Shown piece by piece: positions 1 through 5,812 of a stretch of 8,947 bases of DNA (positions within the stretch are counted from its first letter, which is position 1; each line of letters starts with the position of its first letter). The DNA lies in contig CALJQI010000327.1 of assembly GCA_937980285.1 (NCBI GenBank), positions 1 through 8,947 of the forward strand. The letters are read 5' to 3'. The stretch comes from an uncultured Gammaproteobacteria bacterium. GTDB lineage: Bacteria > Pseudomonadota > Gammaproteobacteria > GCA-001735895. The position numbers and the translations under genes were made by a program. Below the pieces are notes generated by a model. The model was not told the DNA's origin. It saw nothing but the letters and a program-made list of their open reading frames with translations, and ran no database searches.

Positions 1-486
1 GAAGCGCTCGAAATAACCCGGCACCTGCTCGGCGCTGAGCGAACTACCCTCGATCTGCATGAAATCTTCCGCCAGCCGGATCTGGCTAAGCCAGACTTCA
101 TCGACCTGCAGCCTGGACAGCGCCAGCAGGTAACGGGAGAAGCCTTCACCCGAACCAAAGCGGTTGGCATCGACAAAATTAAGCACTTTCTTTCGCGCGG
201 AAATCTGGCTCGCGGCATCCTCGATTTCAATATCGATACGGCTGTCCTGCAGCAGCCTGGCAAGTTTTGCATTGGCGGCCGCGAGCTCCGCGGCCACCTG
301 CTCGCGATCGGTCTGGATAGCCAGATTGCGCTGTTGCGCCTGCTGCAGTTCGCTTTGCAGGAGAAAACTCCAGATCGAAATTCCGGCCAGCACCACCAGC
401 GTCATTGCCGCGACCTGGGCGGCAGATATCCACAGCCGCTTTTCACGAAAACGATCCTGGTAGAGGTTGACCTGCTGGACAATCAC
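1..486 (-). CDS. PilN-like MSHA pilus biogenesis protein (3' end outside window)
   Basis: I translated this frame by hand; 162 codons are open from a GTG at 486 to the window edge. The product begins MIVQQVNLYQDRFREKR, followed by one hydrophobic segment (about residues 20-43) and then a Gln/Ala/Leu-rich stretch with coiled-coil character (about 44-95). That layout, a short cytoplasmic tail with a VNLY motif, one membrane helix and a periplasmic coiled coil, is that of PilN-type inner-membrane assembly proteins, which bind PilM through the N-terminal tail. The start overlaps the mshI stop in the four bases GTGA, so translation is probably coupled. In MSHA operons the gene after mshI is a PilN-like gene named differently in different species, so I give no symbol. 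The class is likely; the exact name is uncertain. Confidence 0.8.
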   Translation of the reverse strand, partial: MIVQQVNLYQDRFREKRLWISAAQVAAMTLVVLAGISIWSFLLQSELQQAQQRNLAIQTDREQVAAELAAANAKLARLLQDSRIDIEIEDAASQISARKKVLNFVDANRFGSGEGFSRYLLALSRLQVDEVWLSQIRLAEDFMQIEGSSLSAEQVPGYFERF

Positions 487-1394
487 AGGCTGACCCCCCG
501 CAATGCCGCGCAATAGGCGTGAAAACAGTTCGGATCGAGCGCGGAACTGTCTTCGTCGTCGGCAAAGCTGATAAATTCGATATCGAAGTTACTCAGGTTC
601 TGCAGGTACATCGCCGCTTTCTCGGTGGCCTTGATCTGGGGGAATATGCGCAGGTTAGTGACCGAACCCATGCCGTAGTAACTCTCGAAATAATCCAGCG
701 AACGCTGCAGTTCGAGCAATAACGCATCGAATACGCTTTCATCCTCGCCGGTGGCAAGCCCCAGCTGATCGATACCGATCATGAATTCGCGCGACACGTA
801 CAAATCGGTGTCGTGATAGACGCTGAGTAACCCGTTATCACGGGTCAGCGTCAACAGCGCCAGGCTGTGCTCACCGCTTTGCTGTACCGACTGCAGGTTG
901 GAGCGCACCAGCTCGTGAACGTCCAGCGCGTCAAGCGTCAGGGCGCTGGCCTTGATGCTGTCGACGTAATTTCTGATTACCGCCTCACGCGCAGCCACGA
1001 CGCCGACCTGCTGCTGCTTGTTCTTGCTCGATTCCGGCATCGGGTAGCTGTCGATCACGGCATTGCCGACATCGTAGTTGATCAGGTCCTTGATCTTCCA
1101 GCTGACCGCCTGAATCATTTCCGAATCTTCCACCTCGGGTTTTTCCACCTGGTAGACATCGCAATCTTCGCTTGCGAGCAGGCACACACAGGGCGTTTTT
1201 TGCAGGCCGTTAGCCTGCACCCATGCCTTCAAGGCTTCGACCTGGGCCTCCTGGCCGTCGGCCGCGACAAACTCGCTGCGCAGGATCCGGCCGGGCGTTT
1301 TTCTGCCGGTCTGGACCTGGGTCACGGCTACGCCGCCGGGCAGAAAATCTACCCCGACCTGGGAATCTTTTTGCGCTGCCGAAAACAGGCCCAC
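483..1394 (-). CDS. mshI: MshI, PilM-like MSHA pilus biogenesis protein
   Basis: The product is 303 residues if started at GTG 1394. It looks like the actin-fold PilM/MshI family: VGVDFLPGGVAVTQV near the N terminus, a central QAVSWKIKDLINYD segment (PilM proteins typically have a similar region that faces PilN), and a C-terminal AYCAALRGVSL. There is no signal peptide or membrane helix, as expected for a cytoplasmic protein that docks on the PilN-like protein encoded next. MSHA pili are type IVa pili used for surface attachment. An alternative GTG at 1403 would add three residues, but the only good ribosome binding site (CGGAG, 1403-1407) overlaps that codon and lies 8 nt from the GTG at 1394, so I prefer 1394. 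It is first in the operon, behind a long leader. The family assignment is confident; the start is less so. Confidence 0.85.
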   Translation of the reverse strand: MGLFSAAQKDSQVGVDFLPGGVAVTQVQTGRKTPGRILRSEFVAADGQEAQVEALKAWVQANGLQKTPCVCLLASEDCDVYQVEKPEVEDSEMIQAVSWKIKDLINYDVGNAVIDSYPMPESSKNKQQQVGVVAAREAVIRNYVDSIKASALTLDALDVHELVRSNLQSVQQSGEHSLALLTLTRDNGLLSVYHDTDLYVSREFMIGIDQLGLATGEDESVFDALLLELQRSLDYFESYYGMGSVTNLRIFPQIKATEKAAMYLQNLSNFDIEFISFADDEDSSALDPNCFHAYCAALRGVSL

Positions 1395-1599
1395 GTTTTT
1401 CACTCCGAGTGTTTCAGTTAACTAATAGCAGTTTGTAATGCTTATGCCACATGCAAATTACGAGCCAGCCGGACTTGAATCCACGGGACGCGCAACGAGA
1501 AACCTTTTGCGCCCCACCGCAAAAGGCAATAACCTCCATTATCAAACGATTTTTTATCTAGATATTCCTTAAGAAAATCGCCATAACTTATTGTCATTA
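1395..1599 (-). promoter_or_regulatory. Long msh 5' leader with two competing hairpins
   Basis: About 200 nt lie between the predicted promoter and mshI, with no convincing gene. On the minus strand CCTTTTGCG (1526-1518) pairs perfectly with CGCAAAAGG (1511-1503) around a 6-nt loop. A second stem pairs GGGGCGCAA (1515-1507) with TTGCGC (1495-1490) and CCC (1487-1485), leaving a 2-nt bulge. The stems share bases 1507-1511, so only one can form at a time. Neither is followed by a T run, so neither is a standard terminator. A GGAGG at 1537-1533 sits just upstream of the first hairpin. A regulatory role is inferred from structure and position only; the hairpins could also act in the opposite orientation. 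Confidence 0.35.
1403..1407 (-). promoter_or_regulatory. Ribosome binding site of mshI
   Basis: CGGAG on the minus strand is followed by 8 nt and then GTG at 1394-1392. It overlaps the competing GTG at 1403-1401, so it can serve only the downstream start. This decides the start chosen for mshI. Confidence 0.6.
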
Positions 1600-1648
1600 T
1601 TAAAAATATTAACCCATAGTTGGGTATTTTCAAGTTATTAGCCAAAAT
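1591..1648 (+). promoter_or_regulatory. Possible trmL promoter, divergent from msh
   Basis: There are two overlapping candidates on the plus strand. One is TTGTCA (1591-1596) with CATAGT (1615-1620), spacer 18. The other is TTGGGT (1620-1625) with CAAAAT (1643-1648), spacer 17. The second would start transcription about 4 nt before the ATG, giving a nearly leaderless mRNA, which fits the lack of a Shine-Dalgarno sequence before trmL. I cannot choose between them. Confidence 0.25.
1605..1633 (-). promoter_or_regulatory. Predicted sigma70-type promoter for the msh operon
   Basis: Minus strand: TTGAAA (1633-1628) as -35. The -10 is either AATATT (1610-1605, 17-bp spacer) or TAATAT (1611-1606, 16-bp spacer). 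Transcription would begin near 1599 and leave a leader of about 200 nt before mshI. The spacer holds a short inverted repeat, ACCCA (1612-1616) and TGGGT (1621-1625). Hexamer matching in AT-rich DNA is weak evidence. Confidence 0.4.
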
Positions 1649-1658
1649 AAATTTCGAT

Positions 1659-2114
1659 ATGATGCACATAGTTCTTTTCGAACCCGAAATTCCGCCCAAC
1701 ACCGGCAACATCATGCGCCTTGCGGCAAACACAGGCTTCCGCCTGCATTTGATCGAGCCACTGGGATTCGAACTCGAGCACAAACAGTTGCGCCGCGCCG
1801 GCCTGGACTATCGGGAATGGGCGCACACGAGCCGTTACAGCGATTTTGAGGATTTCATTAATCGCTGTGAATTCAATAATTTATATGCTTTCACGACGAA
1901 AGCGGAGAGGATTTACAGCGACGTTGAATTCGCTAGCGGAGATGCCCTGCTATTCGGTCCCGAGAGCCGCGGCCTGCCGCCCGAAATCCTGCAGTCACTG
2001 GCTAGCGATAACAGGTTGCGCATCCCAATGGTGGCAACGTCGCGCAGCCTGAACCTGTCGAACACGGTTTCGATCGCCGTCTACGAAGCCTGGCGGCAGC
2101 AGGGTTTTTGCTGA
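1659..2114 (+). CDS. trmL: tRNA (cytidine/uridine-34-2'-O)-methyltransferase TrmL
   Basis: This SPOUT-class (trefoil-knot) methyltransferase transfers a methyl group from S-adenosylmethionine to the 2'-OH of the wobble nucleotide of certain tRNA-Leu species. The 151-residue product starts MMHIVLFEPEIPPNTGNIMRL, very close to the E. coli YibK/TrmL start as I remember it. It also has LRRAGLDYREW (44-54), the cofactor-site motifs FGPESRGLP (99-107) and RIPMV (121-125), and SLNLSNTVSIAVYEAWRQ (130-147). An upstream TTG at 1620 is in frame but would add 13 residues that the family lacks. Tandem ATGs at 1659 and 1662 leave one residue of doubt. No Shine-Dalgarno is visible. In E. coli trmL lies downstream of cysE on the same strand as gpsA; here it is convergent with gpsA, 10 nt apart. 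Confidence 0.95.
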   Translation: MMHIVLFEPEIPPNTGNIMRLAANTGFRLHLIEPLGFELEHKQLRRAGLDYREWAHTSRYSDFEDFINRCEFNNLYAFTTKAERIYSDVEFASGDALLFGPESRGLPPEILQSLASDNRLRIPMVATSRSLNLSNTVSIAVYEAWRQQGFC

Positions 2115-2124
2115 CAGCGCGGCT

Positions 2125-3117
2125 TTATTCGTGCCCTTGCGGCCGGCTTTCGAGGTCTCTTACCGCGTCATCCGGATTCTTGCCGTCATACAGTACGTGA
2201 TAGACCTCGTCGATGATCGGAAGATCGAGCCCAAGCTGTTTCGATTTATGGTATATGGCCTTGGCGGCGCGCAAGCCCTCGACGGTCTGGCCGACCTCGA
2301 TTTCAGCCTGGATTACATTCTTGCCCTTGCCGATGGCAAGCCCGAAACGCCGGTTACGGCTCTGATCGTCGGTACAGGTCAGTATGAGGTCGCCGAGCCC
2401 GGCCAGGCCCATCAGGGTTTCCCGCTTTGCGCCCAGCGCGGTTCCCAGGTGCATGATTTCGGAAAGCCCGCGGGTCATCAGCGCGGCGCGGGTATTGGCG
2501 CCGAAGCCAAGCCCGTCGGACACGCCTACCGCTATCGCCAGCACGTTCTTGAGCGCACCGCCGAGTTCGACGCCGACAATATCATCGCTGGTGTATGCGC
2601 GAAAATGATGACCGCGCAGCAACGCGGCAAAGGTTTCGCTGGACTGCGGATCGTTACCGGCACAGGCGATTGCCGCCGGCATGCCGCGCGCGACTTCGGT
2701 GGCAAAGGTCGGGCCAGAAACGACGCCATAGTGGCGCAGCGCCAATTCCTCGGTAACGACCTCGTGCAGCAGCTTGCCGGTTTCGATTTCGAATCCCTTG
2801 CTGGCCCAGAACAGCAGCCTGTCGTCATCGATTAGCGGCTTCAGCTTTTGCAACAAACCCCTGAAGCCCTTGCTCGGAATGACGATCAACAGGTAAGGGG
2901 TGTCTTTTACCGCGTCTTCCAGGCTTGCGACCGGTTCGATATTGTCGGCCAGCCTGAAGCCGGGCAGAAAATCGGAATTCTCCCTCAGCTCCCGCAGTCT
3001 GGCGATATGATCCGCCTCGTGACCCCAGAGCCTGACCCGCAGCTGGTTTCTCGCCAGCTGGATCGCGAGCGCGGTTCCCCATGAACCCGCACCAAGCACC
3101 GCGACCGTTTCAGCCAT
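2125..3117 (-). CDS. gpsA: NAD(P)+-dependent sn-glycerol-3-phosphate dehydrogenase GpsA
   Basis: This cytoplasmic enzyme reduces dihydroxyacetone phosphate to sn-glycerol 3-phosphate, the backbone for phospholipid synthesis. The product is 330 residues, the normal family length. The N-terminal Rossmann loop is GAGSWGTAL (9-17). SGPTFATEVARG (134-145) follows, and then the catalytic-domain segment VELGGALKNVLAIAVG (183-198), in which Lys190 is the expected catalytic lysine. GANTRAALMTRG (206-217) is the substrate-binding region. All key motifs are intact. The ATG lies 8 nt after the secB stop, with only a weak AGG before it, which suggests coupling to secB translation. secB-gpsA is a widely conserved pair in proteobacteria. 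cysE, the next gene in E. coli, is not present here. Confidence 0.97.
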   Translation of the reverse strand: MAETVAVLGAGSWGTALAIQLARNQLRVRLWGHEADHIARLRELRENSDFLPGFRLADNIEPVASLEDAVKDTPYLLIVIPSKGFRGLLQKLKPLIDDDRLLFWASKGFEIETGKLLHEVVTEELALRHYGVVSGPTFATEVARGMPAAIACAGNDPQSSETFAALLRGHHFRAYTSDDIVGVELGGALKNVLAIAVGVSDGLGFGANTRAALMTRGLSEIMHLGTALGAKRETLMGLAGLGDLILTCTDDQSRNRRFGLAIGKGKNVIQAEIEVGQTVEGLRAAKAIYHKSKQLGLDLPIIDEVYHVLYDGKNPDDAVRDLESRPQGHE

Positions 3118-3125
3118 GAGCGCGC

Positions 3126-3620
3126 CTAGTGCGTGACCTCGGCCTGATCGGGGCTGGATTCCTCGACTGCCCCTTCCGGGTTGGCCTGCTTCTGTATGTG
3201 CTGCTGGTAGAGGGCGTCGAAATTAACAGGTGACAGAATCAGCGGCGGGAAACCGCCTCGCACCGACAGGTCTGAAATCACTTCACGCGCGTATGGGAAA
3301 AGAATACTCATACACTGGCTGCCCAGCAGGTATTTCTTTTCTTCTTCCTCGAATCCCGACATGACAACCAGGGCGGCATGCTGGACCTCGATCAGGAACG
3401 CCGTTTTGTCCTGGTGGTTTACGGTCGCGGTAAGACAGAGTACGGCCTCGTACAAATCGCCCTCGATATGCTGCTGGTTGTTGGTCAGGTTGAGATCGAC
3501 CTTCGGATCCCACTGCTTGAAACTAAAAGAGTTCGGCGAATCGGGAGATTCGAACGACGCATCTTTGATGTACAGTTTCTGAATCGCAAACTGTTTCCGG
3601 TTTTCCTGTTCTTCGCTCAT
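3126..3620 (-). CDS. secB: Protein-export chaperone SecB
   Basis: SecB is a tetrameric cytoplasmic chaperone that keeps preproteins unfolded and delivers them to SecA. The 164-residue product has the characteristic N-terminal QKLYIKDASFESPDSP, then EGDLYEAVLCLTATV, the ILFPYAREVISDLSVRGGFPPLILSPVNFDALY core, and an acidic, poorly conserved tail (EESSPDQAE). It is slightly longer than E. coli SecB (about 155 residues) because of this tail. The gene starts 4 nt after the yibN stop, with an AGAAG that may serve as ribosome binding site inside the end of yibN. In E. coli grxC lies between yibN and secB; it is missing here, so the rhodanese and SecB genes are directly adjacent. Confidence 0.97.
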   Translation of the reverse strand: MSEEQENRKQFAIQKLYIKDASFESPDSPNSFSFKQWDPKVDLNLTNNQQHIEGDLYEAVLCLTATVNHQDKTAFLIEVQHAALVVMSGFEEEEKKYLLGSQCMSILFPYAREVISDLSVRGGFPPLILSPVNFDALYQQHIQKQANPEGAVEESSPDQAEVTH

Positions 3621-3624
3621 GAGA

Positions 3625-4053
3625 TCACTTCTTGCTAATGGGTAGATGCGCGTCCTGCCAGGCCAGCATGCCGCCGTTCAAACTATAGACTTTTTCAAAA
3701 CCGTGCTTGCCGAGCTCCTTGCAGGCAGCGCCCGAGCGAGCGCCCGACTTGCAGTAAACCAGCAGGGTCTTGTTCTTGTGTTTTTCCAGTTCGCCGACAC
3801 GTTTCGCCACCGCGCCGGACGGAATCTGGATGGCCTTGGCGATCTTGCCACCGACGGTTTCGGATGGCTCGCGCACGTCGAGCACGACCACATCCTCGTT
3901 GTTCATCAGCTGAACCGCGCCCGCGGGCGTGAGGCTGGCAAACCTTTGCGAGGCGATTTTCATTTCATTGAAAAAGGTCAGCGCCAGCAGCACCGCAAAC
4001 GCAATCACCAGGAAGGGGTGATTCCCCGCAAATTCAGAAACTTGAGCCAACAT
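3625..4053 (-). CDS. yibN: YibN-type membrane-anchored rhodanese
   Basis: The 142-residue product has one N-terminal membrane helix (about residues 12-28) followed by a single rhodanese domain (about 40-138). VVVLDVREPSE (56-66) is the conserved entry to the domain, and YCKSGARSG (100-108) holds the active-site Cys101 that carries the persulfide. A second cysteine (Cys111) lies ten residues later. GGMLAWQ (127-133) closes the fold. Rhodaneses move sulfane sulfur between thiols; the physiological partner of YibN is not visible from sequence. It sits 30 nt downstream of a thiol-type ArsR regulator and 4 nt upstream of secB. No Shine-Dalgarno precedes the ATG. The symbol follows E. coli synteny and architecture. 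Confidence 0.9.
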   Translation of the reverse strand: MLAQVSEFAGNHPFLVIAFAVLLALTFFNEMKIASQRFASLTPAGAVQLMNNEDVVVLDVREPSETVGGKIAKAIQIPSGAVAKRVGELEKHKNKTLLVYCKSGARSGAACKELGKHGFEKVYSLNGGMLAWQDAHLPISKK

Positions 4054-4083
4054 ATGTTTGGGAACGAAATCTTTGGTAGCATG

Positions 4084-4416
4084 TTAGCCGGTGGAACAGA
4101 ACACTTCCTGCATCATTCCTATCAAACGCAGGGTACGTTCATCACCGACCCGATAATAAACCTTGTTCGCATCCTTGCGCGACGACAGTATACCTTTATC
4201 GCGCAAAATCGCGAGATGTTGTGAGATATTACTTTGAGATGTGCCGACATTATCGACGATTCCCTGTACGCAAACCTCGCGACTGCCGAGCGTACACAGT
4301 ATCTTGAGGCGCAGCGGGTGAGACATGGCCTTGAGCGAACGCGAGGCGATCTCGATATCCGCGGCATGCGCCAGCAGTTGGTCGCTGTCGACGACATCTA
4401 TCGTTTCAGGTTTCAT
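4084..4416 (-). CDS. ArsR-family regulator with SqrR/BigR-type cysteine pair
   Basis: This is a 110-residue winged-helix DNA-binding protein of the ArsR/SmtB superfamily: LKAMSHPLRLKILCTL (28-43), recognition helix TSQSNISQHLAILRDKGIL (59-77), and wing SSRKDANKVYYRV (78-90). Its cysteines are Cys41 (end of LKILC), Cys49 (REVCV) and Cys107 (QEVFC). From memory, Rhodobacter SqrR senses sulfane sulfur with Cys41 and Cys107, and BigR and YgaV have the equivalent pair, so a reactive-sulfur or redox sensor is the best inference. The paired cysteines of arsenic-type ArsR (CVC) are not complete: Cys49 is followed by Val and Gln. The ATG at 4416 starts a full-length family member; the open frame extends upstream but with unrelated sequence. 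It is probably first in an operon with yibN, secB and gpsA. The target genes are unknown. Confidence 0.85.
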   Translation of the reverse strand: MKPETIDVVDSDQLLAHAADIEIASRSLKAMSHPLRLKILCTLGSREVCVQGIVDNVGTSQSNISQHLAILRDKGILSSRKDANKVYYRVGDERTLRLIGMMQEVFCSTG

Positions 4417-4446
4417 TTGCTTAAGAGTATTACCAAACGTTAATAT
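4417..4446 (+). promoter_or_regulatory. Predicted envC promoter
   Basis: TTGCTT (4417-4422) as -35, an 18-bp spacer, then TAATAT (4441-4446) as -10. This puts the transcription start near 4453, about 25 nt before the envC ATG. The -35 directly abuts the regulator's start codon, and the -10 is inside the candidate operator. On the opposite strand TTGACC (4466-4461) is a plausible -35 for the regulator, but its -10 (TATTAA, 4445-4440) is only 15 bp away, so the regulator's promoter is unclear. Confidence 0.4.
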
Positions 4447-4447
4447 T
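4426..4447. promoter_or_regulatory. Candidate operator between regulator and envC
   Basis: The imperfect inverted repeat AGTATTA (4426-4432) and TAATATT (4441-4447) has an 8-bp spacer, with six of seven positions complementary. It lies over a plus-strand -10 (TAATAT, 4441-4446) and a minus-strand TAATAC (4432-4427) that could be the regulator's own -10. A two-armed AT-rich site with about 8 bp between the arms is typical of dimeric ArsR-family proteins. The repeat is seen directly; its use as operator is inferred. Confidence 0.4.
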
Positions 4448-4477
4448 AGAAAATGATTATGGTCAAAACCCGCCCCG

Positions 4478-5656
4478 ATGTCCACTTTACGTCCGAGTAA
4501 ACTATTTCTCAGTGCGCTTGCCGTCTGCCTGCTGGCCTCCGCGCCAGCGATGGCCGAAGACCGCGAGGTCAGGGAAAAACAGTTGAAAACCGTTCTCGGC
4601 AAGATCGAGAAACTGAAACAGGCTATCGACGTCAAGGAAGACAGCAAGTCGAAGTACATCAAGCAGCTGAAATCGATAGAGCGCAACATCGGCGGCATCA
4701 GCCAGGACATTCGTGCTATCGGCAAAAAGATCAAGGCGAGGAAAAAGGAACTGGCAGCACTGCGCGAAACCCGCCTGCAGCATCAGCGCCAGCTAAGCCG
4801 GGAAAACGACTACCTGGCCGAACAGGTCTATACCGCGTTTACGCTGGGTCGCGAGGAAAAAGTGAAGCTGCTGTTTTCGCAGCAGGAACCGCAAAGCCTG
4901 CAGCGAAACCTGGTTTACTACCAGTATTTCTCCAACGCGCGCGTCGCCCTGATCAATGACGTACAGGCGAATATCGACAAGATTATAGAAACCGAGAAAC
5001 TCATCCAGCAGGCGCGCCAGGAGCTGGAAAAGGACCAGCAGGCCTTGAACCGGCAAAAACAGAAGCTCGACAAGGATCGCGGCAAGCGCAAATCGATCAT
5101 CGCTTCGCTCGACCAGCAGTTGAAAAAACAGGGCGGCAGCCTTTCGCGGCTAGAGGACGAGGCGGTACAGCTGCAAAACCTGATCAAATCGATCCAGGAG
5201 ATTTTCGTCGATGCGCCCGAAACCGAGATTTCGCGACGCGCTTTCGCCGAGTTGAAGGGAAAACTCGCCTGGCCGGTCAAGGGCAAACTGAAACGCCTGT
5301 TCGGCCGCAACAAACCCCTGTCGAACCTGCGCTGGCAGGGGGTCATGATCGAGGCGCCCGGCGGCAGCCACGTGCAGGCGGTATCGCACGGACGCATCGC
5401 CTTCGCCGACTGGCTGCGCGGGCTCGGAAACCTGATCATCATCGATCACGGCAATTCCTACCTGTCGCTCTACGGTCACAACGAATCGCTGTTCAAGTCT
5501 GCCGGCGAATGGGTCGATGCGGGCGAGGTAATCAGCAGCATTGGCAGTAGCGGCGGGCAGAAAAAGCCCGGGCTTTACTTCGAGATACGAAAAAAAGGCA
5601 AACCGCAAAATCCCACCGGCTGGTGCAAGGCAAACAACAAATTTGCCTCGGGTTAA
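4478..5656 (+). CDS. envC: EnvC, LytM-domain activator of septal murein amidases
   Basis: EnvC is a periplasmic protein that, with FtsEX, switches on the cell-wall amidases AmiA/AmiB for daughter-cell separation. The 392-residue product has a signal peptide (residues 1-26, cleavage after AMA), a long Lys/Gln/Glu-rich coiled coil (about 30-240, with a break near 110-160), and a C-terminal LytM/M23 domain (about 262-385). The metal site is degenerate: the HxGxD position reads WQGVM (286-290) and the HxH position reads GLY (365-367), while His334 of YGHN remains. That is the EnvC pattern, so it regulates hydrolases and is not one itself. The start is the only reasonable ATG before the signal peptide, although no Shine-Dalgarno is visible. 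In many gammaproteobacteria gpmI lies just upstream; here its place is taken by the divergent regulator. Confidence 0.93.
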   Translation: MSTLRPSKLFLSALAVCLLASAPAMAEDREVREKQLKTVLGKIEKLKQAIDVKEDSKSKYIKQLKSIERNIGGISQDIRAIGKKIKARKKELAALRETRLQHQRQLSRENDYLAEQVYTAFTLGREEKVKLLFSQQEPQSLQRNLVYYQYFSNARVALINDVQANIDKIIETEKLIQQARQELEKDQQALNRQKQKLDKDRGKRKSIIASLDQQLKKQGGSLSRLEDEAVQLQNLIKSIQEIFVDAPETEISRRAFAELKGKLAWPVKGKLKRLFGRNKPLSNLRWQGVMIEAPGGSHVQAVSHGRIAFADWLRGLGNLIIIDHGNSYLSLYGHNESLFKSAGEWVDAGEVISSIGSSGGQKKPGLYFEIRKKGKPQNPTGWCKANNKFASG

Positions 5657-5812
5657 CGCCCGCGGCCTGATAAAACTGCAAAATTCCGCCTTTTCCCGTA
5701 GAATTTCGCCTTCTCGACACAATCTTTTGAACTGTTTGGGACTTTTAAGGCAATATTCTGGTCTACAATTACCAGTCAGGCTAACAGCCAGCGCGCACTA
5801 TCGGAGAATCGA
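5657..5812 (+). promoter_or_regulatory. envC-ctpA intergenic region with possible promoters
   Basis: These 156 bp hold no gene. Possible -10 elements on the plus strand are TAGAAT (5699-5704) and TACAAT (5764-5769), both with poor -35s. TTGAAC (5727-5732) with CAATAT (5751-5756) is a third candidate. A 14-bp imperfect direct repeat, AATTCCGCCTTTTC (5682-5695) and AATTTCGCCTTCTC (5702-5715), matches at 12 of 14 positions. No terminator hairpin with a T run follows envC, so read-through into ctpA is possible. GGAGA (5803-5807), 5 nt before the ctpA ATG, is a good ribosome binding site. Confidence 0.35.

Noticed and set aside
867..1421. Long open frames antisense to mshI (867-1421) and to gpsA (2131-2835)
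   Set aside because: Both lie fully over well-recognised genes on the other strand, have no ribosome binding site or family motif, and reflect GC-rich codon bias.
1496..1530. Cyclic-di-GMP (GEMM-type) riboswitch in the msh leader, suggested by GTGGGGCGCAAAAGG
   Set aside because: It resembles part of the GEMM core, but the partner strand and the receptor motifs are not present. The bases instead form a simple perfect hairpin. A covariance-model search would settle it.
1442..1540. tRNA-like T-arm (GGATTCAAGTCC on the minus strand, 1482-1471) upstream of mshI
   Set aside because: The base pair closing the T loop would be A-C, no acceptor stem pairs around it, and no anticodon arm is found at the right distance.
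1442..1597. 51-codon open frame on the minus strand in the msh leader
   Set aside because: There is no ribosome binding site before its ATG, the composition is odd, no family is recognised, and it spans the competing hairpins. It is more likely untranslated leader.
4528..4530. Lipoprotein signal in EnvC (Cys17 in LAVCLLAS)
   Set aside because: The residue before Cys is Val rather than Gly, Ala or Ser, and a good AMA signal-peptidase I site follows at residues 24-26.
4084..4734. Longer 216-residue form of the ArsR regulator
   Set aside because: The extra N-terminal part is antisense to envC and has no family similarity. The ATG at 4416 gives the normal length.
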